Part shown: piece by piece, positions 25,034-34,224 of the stretch
Layout: the number at the start of each line of letters is the position of its first letter
Numbering within the stretch: the first letter of the stretch is position 1
Assembly (NCBI GenBank): GCA_944325825.1
Contig: CALVBP010000017.1
Coordinates: 1-37,205 of the forward strand
From: Candidatus Gastranaerophilales bacterium
Lineage (GTDB): Bacteria; Cyanobacteriota; Vampirovibrionia; Gastranaerophilales; Gastranaerophilaceae
DNA: 37,205 nt
Direction of reading: 5' to 3'
Translations under genes and position numbers: made by a program
Notes under the pieces: model-generated
What the model was told of the DNA's origin: nothing
The model's input: only the letters and a program-made list of their open reading frames with translations
Databases searched by the model: none

Positions 25034-26083
25034 ATGGGTATAGAAGAAATAAAAAAAGCAAAAGAAGACGCAAAAAAGACGTTCACCCGTCCGAGCCAGA
25101 AAGTGGCCGCTCTTTTGATTGCTTTAGGCCCGACAACTGCTTCTGAAGTATTAAAAAATATCCGTGATGAAGATTTGCTGGAACAGATTACTCTTGATAT
25201 TGCAAATTTAGGCAAAGTCTCTGATGAAGAATTAAATGAAGTTTTACTGGAATTTAAAACGGTATTTCAAGCTAAGAACTATATTACACAGGGCGGTTTT
25301 GCATATGCAAAACAACTTCTTGCACAGGCATACGGCGAACAAGAAGCTTCTCAACTTCTTGAAAAAGTTAATGCCATGGTTAATACAAACCCGTTTTATT
25401 TTCTAAATGAAGCTGACCCTTCGCAGCTTGCCAACACATTTGCTTCTGAAAATCCACAGCTTTTGGCTTTAATTCTTGCATACTTAAGGCCGGAACTTTC
25501 AGCACAGGTACTCGCGTTTTTACCTCCGGACGTTCAAGCGGTTGTTTCCATGAGAATTGCGGATATGACTCCTACAAACCCTGAAATATTAAGTACAATA
25601 GAAGACATTGTCCAAAGAAAATTTTCGGCCCTTCTTGTTCAGGATTTTTCAAATGCAGGCGGTGTAGAATCTCTGGCAAATATTTTAAACTGCTGCGACA
25701 GAGGAACAGAAAAAAACATTATGGAGTGGCTTGATATTGAGAATCAGAAAATGGCTCAAGAAGTCAGAGACCTTATGTTCGTATTTGAAGATATTATTAT
25801 TCTCGATGACAGAGCTATTCAAAGACTGCTCAGAGAAATTGACACAAAACAGCTTGCACTTGCTCTTAAGGGTACAAAAGACGAGATTAAAGATAAAATA
25901 TTCAAAAACATGTCTGAAAGAGCCCGTCAAATGCTTATTGATGATATGGAATACCTCGGTCCTGTCCGTGCTAAAGAAGTTCAAGAGGCTCAAACCGGTA
26001 TTGTTAATGCCATCAGGAACCTTGAAGCTACGGGTGAAATTACTATTACCCGTGCAAGTATTGAGGATGAATTAATTGAGTAA
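25034..26083 (+). CDS. fliG: flagellar motor switch protein FliG
   Basis: FliG couples the FliF ring to the C-ring and interacts with the stator to generate torque. The 349-aa protein has the N-terminal FliF-binding domain (SQKVAALLIALGPTTASEVL), the middle-domain motif ENPQ at 139-142 (EHPQ in many species), and the armadillo-like segment LALILAYLRPELSAQVLAFLP. The C-terminal torque helix region reads FVFEDIIILDDRAIQRLLRE and is followed by MLIDDMEYLGPVRAKEV. Its presence makes the locus flagellar and not an injectisome. It overlaps fliH by 8 nt. Confidence 0.96.
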   Translation: MGIEEIKKAKEDAKKTFTRPSQKVAALLIALGPTTASEVLKNIRDEDLLEQITLDIANLGKVSDEELNEVLLEFKTVFQAKNYITQGGFAYAKQLLAQAYGEQEASQLLEKVNAMVNTNPFYFLNEADPSQLANTFASENPQLLALILAYLRPELSAQVLAFLPPDVQAVVSMRIADMTPTNPEILSTIEDIVQRKFSALLVQDFSNAGGVESLANILNCCDRGTEKNIMEWLDIENQKMAQEVRDLMFVFEDIIILDDRAIQRLLREIDTKQLALALKGTKDEIKDKIFKNMSERARQMLIDDMEYLGPVRAKEVQEAQTGIVNAIRNLEATGEITITRASIEDELIE

Positions 26084-26825
26084 CAGAATCAAAAGTGACG
26101 AAATTCAAATAGGGGATAATTATGTTCTGCCGATTGAGCAGTCTAATGTTACCCGCCAACAAGCTAAAGTCAAAAAAATTATTGAAGAAACTGATGCCAG
26201 AGCCCAAAAAATTATTGACACAGCAGAAAGCAAATCCCAGATAATTATTCAAACAGCAAATACAGAAGCTGCAAGAATTATTGAAGATGCCCGAAAAAAA
26301 GGCGAAAAAGAATACGAAACCGTTAAAAATCAAGCCTATGATGAAGGTTTTACAAAAGGACAGGAAGATGGTCTTGAAAAATTTAAATCAGATTCGATAG
26401 AAGCTTTAAAAGCTCTGGATACTCTTTCTTCCAGCTCTTTTAATATAAAAAAGAATATTATAGATTCCGCCACCTTAGATATTGTAGAATTGGTTTCCGC
26501 AATAGCAGATAAAGTTTGCCATATTAAATTTGATGAGGAAGTTTTACATAAAATTACACTTGATGCAATAAAACAGCTCAATGATAAAGAAAATATTACA
26601 ATAATAGTTAATCCGGAACTGGTAAATATAATTCACGAGCTTTCAGAAAAATTTAAGGAAGAGATACCTAAACTTCAGACAATAAAAATCCTTGAAGATA
26701 GTTCGGTTTCAACCGACGGTGTTATTGTAGAAACTCTAAATACAAGACTTGATTCCAGAATCTCCGCACAAATTTCGGAGATTGCGCAAAATATGCTGAC
26801 AGGTGCAGACGATGAACTGGAATAA
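26076..26825 (+). CDS. fliH: flagellar assembly protein FliH
   Basis: FliH holds and restrains the FliI ATPase and links it to the export gate or C-ring. The 249-aa protein has a charged N-terminal region, a long coiled coil (about 25-110) rich in Ala/Glu/Lys with A-x-x-x-(I/A) spacing, and a C-terminal FliH/YscL-type domain containing ITIIVNPELVNII and DSSVSTDGVIVETLNTRLDS. The start is a TTG inside the end of fliG (TTGAGTAA), with GAGG 9 nt upstream. It overlaps fliI by 14 nt. Assignment rests on domain order and position. Confidence 0.88.
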   Translation: MSNRIKSDEIQIGDNYVLPIEQSNVTRQQAKVKKIIEETDARAQKIIDTAESKSQIIIQTANTEAARIIEDARKKGEKEYETVKNQAYDEGFTKGQEDGLEKFKSDSIEALKALDTLSSSSFNIKKNIIDSATLDIVELVSAIADKVCHIKFDEEVLHKITLDAIKQLNDKENITIIVNPELVNIIHELSEKFKEEIPKLQTIKILEDSSVSTDGVIVETLNTRLDSRISAQISEIAQNMLTGADDELE

Positions 26826-28134
26826 AGAAAAATATCTTGAAATTATTAATAATACCAGAACAATAAAAGAAGTCGGTAAAATTACCGAAATTATAGGTCT
26901 GACAATAGAATCAGACGGGCCGAAATCTTCTATCGGAGACCTGTGCTATATCTATAATGATTACAGTGATAAACCTATAATGGCAGAAGTTGTAGGATTT
27001 AAAAAAGATAAAATTCTGCTTATGCCGCTTGGTGCACCTGACGGAATAAGACCGGGAGCTCTTGTTATAAATTCAGGCGGTGCAATGAAAATAGGAGTCG
27101 GAGACCAGCTTATCGGCAGAGTTTTGGACGGTCTGGGACATCCTATTGATACTCTGGGAGAAATAAGGTTTACGGAATACCGTTCAACTCTAGCAGATGC
27201 TATTAATCCTCTAAAAAGAAAGCGCATTGATGAGCCTCTTGCTCTGGGAATCCGTGCGGTTGACGGATTTGCAACAGTAGGAAAAGGGCAGAGAATGGGG
27301 ATTTTTGCAGGTTCCGGTGTCGGAAAAAGCACAACTCTTGGCATGATGGCAAAAAATACTTCTGCTGATTTAAACGTAATTGCCCTAATTGGTGAACGCG
27401 GAAGAGAGGTTAAAGAGTTTATTGAAGAAATTCTCGGCTCAGAGGGAATGAAACGCTCGATTGTTGTTGCAGCAACCTCTGAACAACCGTCTCTTGTTAA
27501 GATTAAGGCAGCTTCTGTTGCTACCACTATAGCAGAATACTTTAGAGATAAAGGGCTGGATGTACTGTTTATGCTGGATTCCGTAACCCGTATCGCAATG
27601 GCTCAGAGAGAAGTCGGTCTTGCTATCGGAGAACCGCCTGCAACAAGAGGATACACACCTTCTGTATTTGCTATGATGCCTAAACTTATGGAAAGAGCCG
27701 GCACAAATGAATATGGAACGATTACCGGACTATATACCGTACTGGTCGAAGGGGATGATTTTAATGAACCTATTTCAGATACCGCAAGAAGCATTTTAGA
27801 TGGTCATATTGTACTTTCCAGAGCTTTAGCACATAAAAACCACTATCCGGCGGTAGATGTTCTCCAATCATTGAGCAGGGTAATGGGGGATGTTACAACC
27901 AAAGAACACCGAAATGCAGCAGGAGCTTTAAGAAATCTTATGGCTGTTTATGCCAGAAATGAAGATTTGATTAATATAGGGGCCTATGTTTCAGGAACAG
28001 ATCCCGTTTGTGATAAGGCTATTACTATGATGGGAGATATAAATAAATTCCTGATTCAATCTACAAATGAAAAATTTGAATACGATAAAACAGTGTCCGA
28101 ACTGCTTGCTTTAGCTTCACGCTCCGGAATATGA
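26812..28134 (+). CDS. fliI: flagellum-specific ATP synthase FliI
   Basis: FliI is the hexameric ATPase that energises flagellar type III export. The 440-aa protein is related to F1-beta. It has an N-terminal barrel (about 15-90), Walker A GIFAGSGVGKSTTLGM, GERGREVKEFIEE, Walker B LFMLDSVTRIAMAQREVG, PPATRGYTPSVFAMMPKLMER, and the C-terminal helical domain. I choose the ATG at 26812 with AGGTG 6 nt upstream over a GTG at 26803. It closes the fliFGHI set. No fliJ, fliE or fliK is seen in the window, as the next gene is mnmE. Confidence 0.96.
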   Translation: MNWNKEKYLEIINNTRTIKEVGKITEIIGLTIESDGPKSSIGDLCYIYNDYSDKPIMAEVVGFKKDKILLMPLGAPDGIRPGALVINSGGAMKIGVGDQLIGRVLDGLGHPIDTLGEIRFTEYRSTLADAINPLKRKRIDEPLALGIRAVDGFATVGKGQRMGIFAGSGVGKSTTLGMMAKNTSADLNVIALIGERGREVKEFIEEILGSEGMKRSIVVAATSEQPSLVKIKAASVATTIAEYFRDKGLDVLFMLDSVTRIAMAQREVGLAIGEPPATRGYTPSVFAMMPKLMERAGTNEYGTITGLYTVLVEGDDFNEPISDTARSILDGHIVLSRALAHKNHYPAVDVLQSLSRVMGDVTTKEHRNAAGALRNLMAVYARNEDLINIGAYVSGTDPVCDKAITMMGDINKFLIQSTNEKFEYDKTVSELLALASRSGI

Positions 28135-28206
28135 TAATTAATCAACGGGAGTATTCAGCGTATTAAAGGAGTGGTTGGGTAACGGAAAATCGCACATCCT
28201 AATCTG

Positions 28207-28236
28207 TTCACACATTTACAACTTTTCTTGTATAAT
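28207..28236 (+). promoter_or_regulatory. promoter giving a probable leaderless mnmE mRNA
   Basis: TTCACA (28207-28212), an 18-nt spacer and a perfect TATAAT (28231-28236), then exactly 6 nt (TGGTTT) to the mnmE ATG at 28243. The expected +1 is the A of the start codon. No Shine-Dalgarno sequence is present. Confidence 0.55.
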
Positions 28237-28242
28237 TGGTTT

Positions 28243-29577
28243 ATGAATATTTTAGAAGAATTTGATACAATTGCAGCAATTTCCACTCCGCTCGGAACCG
28301 GAGGAGTTGCTGTCATTCGTATTTCAGGTGAAAAAACTTTTAAGATTATTGAAAAAATTTTTACTAATCCTAATTTTGAACCCAGAAAATTTAACCACGG
28401 CTGGATTGTTGATAACGGAGTAAAAATAGATGAAGTTATTGTGCTTCCGTTTTTTGCACCAAACAGCTACACAGGTGAAGATGTCATTGAAATTCAATGT
28501 CATGGCGGGATTAACGTAGTAAAAAATATTCTTAATCTTGTACTCAAAAACGGTGCAAGAATGGCTGAAAAGGGCGAGTTTACAAAAAGAGCTTTTTTGA
28601 ATAAAAGAATGGACTTATCTCAAGCTGAGTCTGTCGCAGACATTATTCATTCTAAAACCAAAGAATTTGCAACCGTTTCAATGAAGAATCTTTCCGGAGT
28701 TTTACGAGAAAAAATTAACGACATCAGAAATGAAATTTTTGAAGTCCTGTCAAAAATTACGGCAGGCATTGATTTTCCGGAAGATGTTCAAGAGCCTGAA
28801 TATTCTTATCTTATAGATACCTTTACAAAAATAATTTTACAAATAGATTCTGTTCTCAGAGATGCTGATACTTCTAATGTTCTAAGACAGGGAATCTCTG
28901 TTACTATTGCAGGGCGTCCGAATGTCGGAAAATCTTCAATTTTTAATGCACTTTTGAGCCTTGACCGAGCAATAGTTACTGATATTGCCGGTACTACACG
29001 GGATGTAATTAAAGAAACGTTGGATTTGGGAATTCCGGTTACTCTCATAGATACGGCAGGAATAAGAGAAGCCGAAGAAGTTTCCAAAGTTGAAAAAATC
29101 GGAATTGAATATTCTAAACAATCTTTGGAAGATGCTGACTTAGTAATATTTGTATACGATGCGCTAGCCGGAATGACAAAAGAAGACGCAAAGATTTTAA
29201 AACTTGCCCAGGAAAAGAAACATATTGTAATTGCTAATAAATGTGATTTGATTTCGGAAAAGCAGGAAGGGATACATTATATTTCAGCAAAAACAGGCGA
29301 AGGAATCAGTGAACTAAAAGAACTTATAACAAAGAATGTTTGCGATATAGAACCGGAAAATCTTGAATTCGTTACAAATACCCGCCAGCAGGTTTGTCTT
29401 GCCAGGGCTAAAACTGCACTTGAACAAGCCCTTCTGGGTGCTCAATTAAAAGAACTGCAAGATTTGATTTCAATCGATGTAAAATCCGCAATTCTTGCTC
29501 TGGATGAAATTACAGGGGAATTAATTACGGATGATATTTTGAATAATATTTTTGATAATTTCTGCATAGGTAAATAA
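28243..29577 (+). CDS. mnmE: tRNA modification GTPase MnmE
   Basis: MnmE, with MnmG, installs the 5-carboxymethylaminomethyl group on wobble U34 of certain tRNAs. The 444-aa protein has the N-terminal folate-binding domain (IAAISTPLGTGGVAVIRISG, YTGEDVIEIQCHGG), the helical domain, an inserted G domain with GRPNVGKSS (G1), DIAGTTRD (G2), DTAGIREAE (G3) and NKCD (G4), and the C-terminal FCIGK. I use the ATG at 28243, directly after the -10 spacer. Its stop codon overlaps the anmK start by one base (TAATG). Confidence 0.97.
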   Translation: MNILEEFDTIAAISTPLGTGGVAVIRISGEKTFKIIEKIFTNPNFEPRKFNHGWIVDNGVKIDEVIVLPFFAPNSYTGEDVIEIQCHGGINVVKNILNLVLKNGARMAEKGEFTKRAFLNKRMDLSQAESVADIIHSKTKEFATVSMKNLSGVLREKINDIRNEIFEVLSKITAGIDFPEDVQEPEYSYLIDTFTKIILQIDSVLRDADTSNVLRQGISVTIAGRPNVGKSSIFNALLSLDRAIVTDIAGTTRDVIKETLDLGIPVTLIDTAGIREAEEVSKVEKIGIEYSKQSLEDADLVIFVYDALAGMTKEDAKILKLAQEKKHIVIANKCDLISEKQEGIHYISAKTGEGISELKELITKNVCDIEPENLEFVTNTRQQVCLARAKTALEQALLGAQLKELQDLISIDVKSAILALDEITGELITDDILNNIFDNFCIGK

Positions 29578-30731
29578 TGGAAAAAGAATCAAAAACAGTC
29601 ATAGCTTTAATGTCAGGAACCTCCTGCGACTCAATTGATGCAGGATTTTGTGAAGTTAATCCGGATTTGTCTGTAAAGCTGCTTAAAGGAATAAACCATC
29701 CTTATCCGGAACACATAAGAGCCAGATTGTTTCAAGCATTTAGAGGAGAAATAAATATTAAAGAGCTTTGTCAGCTTAATTTTGCAGTTGGTAAATGTTT
29801 TGCCGATGCAGCTAATATTTTAATAGGGGAGTTTGGAAAGCCGGATTTTATTTCGTCTCACGGACAGACGATTTACCATTATCCTTATGATGAAAAAATT
29901 GATAATATTTCTTTAAAAAGCACTCTTCAAATAGGTGAGAGTTCTGTAATAGCAAAAGAAACCGGATGCATGGTTATTTCTAATTTCCGTGAAACAGATA
30001 TAGCATACGGCGGACAGGGAGCACCGCTGGTATGTTTTGCCGATGAAAAGTGGTGGGGAAGAGGGAGAATACACGCACATGACGAAACCCGGGATTCCAA
30101 GAATTTTGCAATACAAAATATCGGAGGAATCTCAAATGTAACCGTTATATCCGATGAGTGTGATACTTTCGGGTTTGATACCGGATGCGGCAACATTATG
30201 ATTGATTATTGCACCCAAAAGTTTTTCGGACAAAAATATGATAAAGACGGAGAAATTGCGGCATCGGGAAAAGTTTGTGAAAGCTGGCTTGATTGTCTTT
30301 TACAAGATGAATATTATTTTATTGAACCGCCCAAAACTACAGGGAGAGAATATTTTTCTAACAAATATATCGAAAATATTTTAAAAACCGCACCGTCTGA
30401 GCCAAAAGATATTATTACAACCCTCACGGCACTTACCGCAAAAACAATTGCACAAGCTTACGAGCGGTTTATTTACCCTTCTGTCCATATTGATACCGTT
30501 GTTATAGGCGGAGGCGGAGCATATAATAAAACTATGATGAGGTTTTTAAAAAACTATCTTCCTAAAAGGATAGAACTCAAAACCCATGAAGATTACGGAA
30601 TTTCAAATAACTTTAAAGAGGTTATGGCATTTGCCCTTCTGGGTTATTGCAATTATTATGGAATTCCAAACAACCTTCCTTGCTGTACCGGTGCCGAAAA
30701 AAGAGTTGTTTTAGGGAAAGTGACATATTAA
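29577..30731 (+). CDS. anmK: anhydro-N-acetylmuramic acid kinase
   Basis: AnmK cleaves and phosphorylates 1,6-anhydroMurNAc to MurNAc-6-phosphate during recycling of cell-wall fragments. The 384-aa protein has the kinase signatures ALMSGTSCDSIDAGF (phosphate loop), SHGQTIYH, DIAYGGQGAPLVCFADE, NIGGISNVT, FDTGCGN (usually DTGPGN), and the C-terminal VIGGGGAYN. Loss of the Pro in DTGPGN is a minor change. It is coupled to mnmE by a TAATG overlap, an unusual partner. MurQ (the next recycling enzyme) is not in the window. Confidence 0.95.
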   Translation: MEKESKTVIALMSGTSCDSIDAGFCEVNPDLSVKLLKGINHPYPEHIRARLFQAFRGEINIKELCQLNFAVGKCFADAANILIGEFGKPDFISSHGQTIYHYPYDEKIDNISLKSTLQIGESSVIAKETGCMVISNFRETDIAYGGQGAPLVCFADEKWWGRGRIHAHDETRDSKNFAIQNIGGISNVTVISDECDTFGFDTGCGNIMIDYCTQKFFGQKYDKDGEIAASGKVCESWLDCLLQDEYYFIEPPKTTGREYFSNKYIENILKTAPSEPKDIITTLTALTAKTIAQAYERFIYPSVHIDTVVIGGGGAYNKTMMRFLKNYLPKRIELKTHEDYGISNNFKEVMAFALLGYCNYYGIPNNLPCCTGAEKRVVLGKVTY

Positions 30732-30930
30732 TATAGCTTTTAAAAGAGCCCTTTTGTAGTATTGCAGTTGGGAAATTCTTGCTGAACAATAATTATCTAA
30801 CCTCCGGTCACTACTTGTAACAATTTTATGAAAAACTGTACCAAACTGAAATTTTTGGTGTAAAATGAATTTATGCCAATCGCATTTAATTAGGGAAAAG
30901 GACAGTCGGGAATCCGGCTGAATATAAAAT
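30732..30930 (+). promoter_or_regulatory. structured leader of accD: -10 element, mini-ORF, Shine-Dalgarno and hairpin
   Basis: TAAAAT at 30861-30866 is followed after exactly 6 nt by a six-codon open frame, 30873-30893 (MPIAFN then TAG). AAAAGGA (30896-30902) follows. A 7-bp hairpin (30903-30909 with 30914-30920, loop gaat) separates it from the accD ATG at 30931. The linear distance from AAGGA to the ATG is 28 nt, too far, but folding of the 18-nt hairpin would reduce it to 10 nt. An in-frame TAA at 30925-30927 rules out an earlier accD start. No clear -35 is seen. Confidence 0.45.
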
Positions 30931-31797
30931 ATGACAATTCAAGAATGGTTTGACAAAAGAAAACAAGCTCAAATAGAACGCAGAGCGAAGGATATGAAGG
31001 GTATTGAAGACAATGCTGCCGGACTCTGGGTAAAGTGTGTACACTGTGATTCTCAAATATTAAAGAGTGAACTGGAAGAAAATCTAATGGTTTGCCCTCA
31101 TTGTGATTATCATTTTAGAATAAATGCAAGAACAAGAATTTCTCAGCTTTTTGATGAAGGCTCTTTTGAAGAACTATTTAAAAATGTTCTTCCTACAGAC
31201 CCTCTTAACTTTGTAGATACGGAATCTTACGCTGAAAGACTCAAAAAAGCACACGAAAAAACAGGGCTTGACGAAGCTGTAATAACAGGTTTAGGAAAAA
31301 TTGAAGGGCATAAAGTCGCAGCAGCTGTAATGGATTTTGACTATATGGGCGGCTCTATGGGAAGTGTTGTGGGAGAAAAAGTTACCAGAATAATGGAAAA
31401 AGCTCTTGCTCTCAAGCTTCCTATGCTTGCAATTACATCATCAGGCGGAGCAAGAATGCAGGAAAGCGCATTGAGTTTAATGCAAATGGCAAAGACTTCC
31501 TGCGCTGTGGGAAAACTTGATGAAGCCGGCATTTTATATATCAATCTTTTAACAGAGCCGACATTTGGCGGAATTACCGCAAGTTTCGGAACTCTGGGTG
31601 ATATTATTATTGCCGAACAAGGCGCCAGAATCGGTTTTGCCGGGAGAAGGGTTATAGAACAAACCATACGGCAAAAACTTCCGTCAGATTTCCAAACAGC
31701 AGAATACCTGCTTAAATACGGACAGGTTGATATCGTTTCCAAACGAAAAAACTTGAGAAAAACACTTGCCAACATTTTAGATATGCACGGAGTATAA
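30931..31797 (+). CDS. accD: acetyl-CoA carboxylase, carboxyltransferase beta subunit
   Basis: AccD, with AccA, transfers the carboxyl group from carboxybiotin to acetyl-CoA. The 288-aa protein starts MTIQEWFDKRKQ, typical of the family. It has the zinc ribbon C36-x2-C39 and C55-x2-C58 and the crotonase-like domain with SGGARMQESALSLMQMAK, EPTFGGITASFG and IGFAGRRVIEQTI. It lies 6 nt before accA, with accB and accC at the other end of the window. Its leader is unusual (see the adjacent entry). Confidence 0.97.
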   Translation: MTIQEWFDKRKQAQIERRAKDMKGIEDNAAGLWVKCVHCDSQILKSELEENLMVCPHCDYHFRINARTRISQLFDEGSFEELFKNVLPTDPLNFVDTESYAERLKKAHEKTGLDEAVITGLGKIEGHKVAAAVMDFDYMGGSMGSVVGEKVTRIMEKALALKLPMLAITSSGGARMQESALSLMQMAKTSCAVGKLDEAGILYINLLTEPTFGGITASFGTLGDIIIAEQGARIGFAGRRVIEQTIRQKLPSDFQTAEYLLKYGQVDIVSKRKNLRKTLANILDMHGV

Positions 31798-31803
31798 AAA
31801 AAT

Positions 31804-32760
31804 ATGTCTATAGTTTTAGATTTTGAAAAACCTATAGTTGAAATACAAAAGAAAATAGATGAACTAAAGAAAATGAGTGAAGATTCCGGAATGGATTTAG
31901 AAGCACAAATTCAGGATTTCGAGAAACAAGCTCAGGATTACAAAAAGGAGTTGTACTCAAAATTGAAACCTTCACAAAAACTACAAATTGCAAGACATCA
32001 GGAAAGACCAAAATTTTTGGACTTTGTTGAATTAATGTGCGAAGATTTTATTGAACTTCACGGTGACAGAGAAGGCACGGATGACAGGGCTATAATAGGC
32101 GGACTTGCTAAAATGGACGGCAAGCCGGTTATGATAATAGGTATCCAAAAAGGCAAAACTACCAAAGAAAATTTGGAATACAATTTCGGAATGCCGCAGC
32201 CTCAAGGTTACAGAAAAGCATTAAGACTTTTCAAACATGCAGATAAGTTTAATATTCCTGTTGTTACTCTTATTGACACCCCGGGTGCTTATCCGGGTAT
32301 TAAGGCAGAAGAAACCGGACAGGGTTCAGCTATTGCTGTTAATTTAAGAGAAATGTCAAAACTCTCTGTTCCTATAGTTGCGATTATTACAGGAGAAGGC
32401 TGCAGCGGCGGAGCCCTCGGACTGGCTGTAGCAGACAGAGTAATGATGCTCGAACATGCTTACTACACGGTTATTTCGCCGGAAGGCTGCGCATCTATTC
32501 TCTGGAGAGATGCTTCTATGTTTGCCGAAGCTGCAGAAGCTCTTAAAATAACTTCAAAAGACCTGCTTGAACTCGGTATTATTGATGAAGAAATTCCGGA
32601 ACCTCTAGGCGGTGCACATACCGATTATAAAGCGACGGCTGATTCTATGAAAGCTTCTATTATTAAGGCGCTTAAAGAGCTGAAAAAACTTCCGGTAAAA
32701 GACTTAAAAGAACAAAGATACGATAAATTCCGTGCAATGGGCAGATTTATTGAAGGTTAA
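31804..32760 (+). CDS. accA: acetyl-CoA carboxylase, carboxyltransferase alpha subunit
   Basis: AccA pairs with AccD to form the carboxyltransferase tetramer. The 318-aa length is normal. The N-terminal helical part (VLDFEKPIVEIQKKIDELKK) leads to the crotonase domain with RPKFLDFVELMCEDFIELHG, FGMPQPQGYRKALRLF, TLIDTPGAYPGIKAEETGQG, ITGEGCSGGALGLAV and SPEGCASILWRD. GGAG at the accD stop is 11 nt before the ATG. It is coupled to accD. Confidence 0.97.
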   Translation: MSIVLDFEKPIVEIQKKIDELKKMSEDSGMDLEAQIQDFEKQAQDYKKELYSKLKPSQKLQIARHQERPKFLDFVELMCEDFIELHGDREGTDDRAIIGGLAKMDGKPVMIIGIQKGKTTKENLEYNFGMPQPQGYRKALRLFKHADKFNIPVVTLIDTPGAYPGIKAEETGQGSAIAVNLREMSKLSVPIVAIITGEGCSGGALGLAVADRVMMLEHAYYTVISPEGCASILWRDASMFAEAAEALKITSKDLLELGIIDEEIPEPLGGAHTDYKATADSMKASIIKALKELKKLPVKDLKEQRYDKFRAMGRFIEG

Positions 32761-32838
32761 GTTTTGTAAATCTTATCCCAAAATCTTAAAGTTTTGCCAG
32801 AAATTGCCGTTAAACATCATGTAAGATAAAGGTGCATG

Positions 32839-34215
32839 ATGTCATTAGATAACGTTGCAAATTCTATTATTAAATTCTTTTCCGGTTTTGATTCCGCAGG
32901 TAAAAACTCCCGCATCGATACCATGCTTGAGTATGAAAAATTGGGAGAATATCTTAACGGAAGCCGGACAGAAAATGCTCCCGCTTATTCCGAATTATCA
33001 GAAAAAGACAAAGATACCCTGCAAAAATACTATACAAAATTGAAAGATAAATTTGCAAAATTTTTATCAAATGAAAATAAACTTCCTGAAATAACAGCGG
33101 ATAATTTAAATGATTATACTCTTTTGTACAGAGAACTCGGCATGAAATCCAGCAGAAGCCAAATTGAAGAACAAAAGTATCAAAAAATCATTAATTCGCT
33201 ATATCAATATGCGGAAAATAACGGTTATGACTTATCCGGTATTGAACCCGATCAGGTCGATTTTTTATATATTATGAATGAGGTTAAAAAATTAGCAAAA
33301 ATAAAAGAAAATAGAGCTATGCTTGCAGAAAAAAGCCTAGAATTTATTAATAAGCCGTATAATAACAGCGAACTTAAATCCGCTGTTAATAAATATCTAA
33401 AAGAACATGATATCAAAAAACAAACAGATTCCGCAGGAAGTATCGATTTAGGGAACGGAAAATTTGATAAACCGGCAACTCAGCAAACCGAGGTCTGCTG
33501 GGCATTAGCATCTATAAATTCTCTTTTGACAACAAAAGAAGGCACAAAACTTCTGGAAAGTAATAAATATTATGATAAAGATACCGGAGTCTTTGCAATC
33601 CATCTTCAGGAAGCGGAAGATAACGGTTTTCATGACGGAATTTATATAATCACACCGGAAGATATAAAAAAGGAAAGTCCGGATTTGGTTCAAGGAGAAG
33701 GAGATGCTGCTGCATATATTATTGCATTAAAAAGATATTTTGAAGAAGTTAACCGCAATCCTGAACTCAAAGCAAAAATGGAATCCGAAAAACATTCCGT
33801 CATAGATATGGATTCCGGCAACTACAGTTTCAGATTCTTTGAAGTCTTGACCGGAGGGAAATTTTCACAATACGGATTCAGGGATATGAAAGGCACACTC
33901 CATAACGGCATAGGTACCGGAGAACCATACTGTACCGGAAGTTTTGAAGAAATATATAATCTGGCAGATAAAAAAGAAGGGGCAATTGTGCTTGTTATTG
34001 CAGCACATAGTATAAGCGTTATAGGAGCAAGAGACGGGAAATTATTAATTCAAGAATCTAATAATAGTGAAGACTTTTCACGTGACTTTTCAGATAAAAA
34101 TCGTGAACACGTACTATTCCACCGTGTAGAAGATATAAATGGAGCACCGGCTTACGAACTTTCTCAGGATGATTACGAACACTATATTAATGCAATATCA
34201 TTTATTAAGTGGTAA
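32839..34215 (+). CDS. putative papain/calpain-like cysteine peptidase, orphan family
   Basis: This 458-aa protein belongs to no family I can name, but its second half looks like a papain-fold peptidase. Counting from the ATG at 32836, QQTEVCWALASINSLL gives a candidate nucleophile C221 followed by Trp, with Q216/Q217 as oxyanion-hole candidates. VIAAHSISVIGARDGKLLI gives H391, and QESNN gives N409/N410. The order Cys-His-Asn and the H-x-(I/Y)-S-V-x-G pattern resemble calpains. Residues 1-200 are charged and helical. There is no signal peptide or membrane segment. The second ATG (32839) fits AAAGG at 6 nt best. Activity is inferred. Confidence 0.6.
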   Translation: MSLDNVANSIIKFFSGFDSAGKNSRIDTMLEYEKLGEYLNGSRTENAPAYSELSEKDKDTLQKYYTKLKDKFAKFLSNENKLPEITADNLNDYTLLYRELGMKSSRSQIEEQKYQKIINSLYQYAENNGYDLSGIEPDQVDFLYIMNEVKKLAKIKENRAMLAEKSLEFINKPYNNSELKSAVNKYLKEHDIKKQTDSAGSIDLGNGKFDKPATQQTEVCWALASINSLLTTKEGTKLLESNKYYDKDTGVFAIHLQEAEDNGFHDGIYIITPEDIKKESPDLVQGEGDAAAYIIALKRYFEEVNRNPELKAKMESEKHSVIDMDSGNYSFRFFEVLTGGKFSQYGFRDMKGTLHNGIGTGEPYCTGSFEEIYNLADKKEGAIVLVIAAHSISVIGARDGKLLIQESNNSEDFSRDFSDKNREHVLFHRVEDINGAPAYELSQDDYEHYINAISFIKW

Positions 34216-34218
34216 AAT
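34213..34218 (+). promoter_or_regulatory. -10 element giving a possible leaderless prmA mRNA
   Basis: TAAAAT begins with the TAA stop codon of the previous gene and is followed by exactly 6 nt (AATTTT) and the prmA ATG at 34225. No Shine-Dalgarno sequence is present. The -35 region is poor, so this is weaker than the mnmE and recG cases. Confidence 0.4.
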
Positions 34219-34224
34219 AATTTT

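Noticed and set aside
23479-28134. Type III secretion injectisome locus
   Set aside because: FliG is flagellum-specific and FliF has the two-domain MS-ring form, so the cluster is flagellar.
32839-32960. EF-hand calcium site at the N-terminus of the peptidase-like protein (DSAGKNSRIDT)
   Set aside because: The spacing of acidic residues, Gly, Ile and the final Glu does not fit the 12-residue EF-hand loop.
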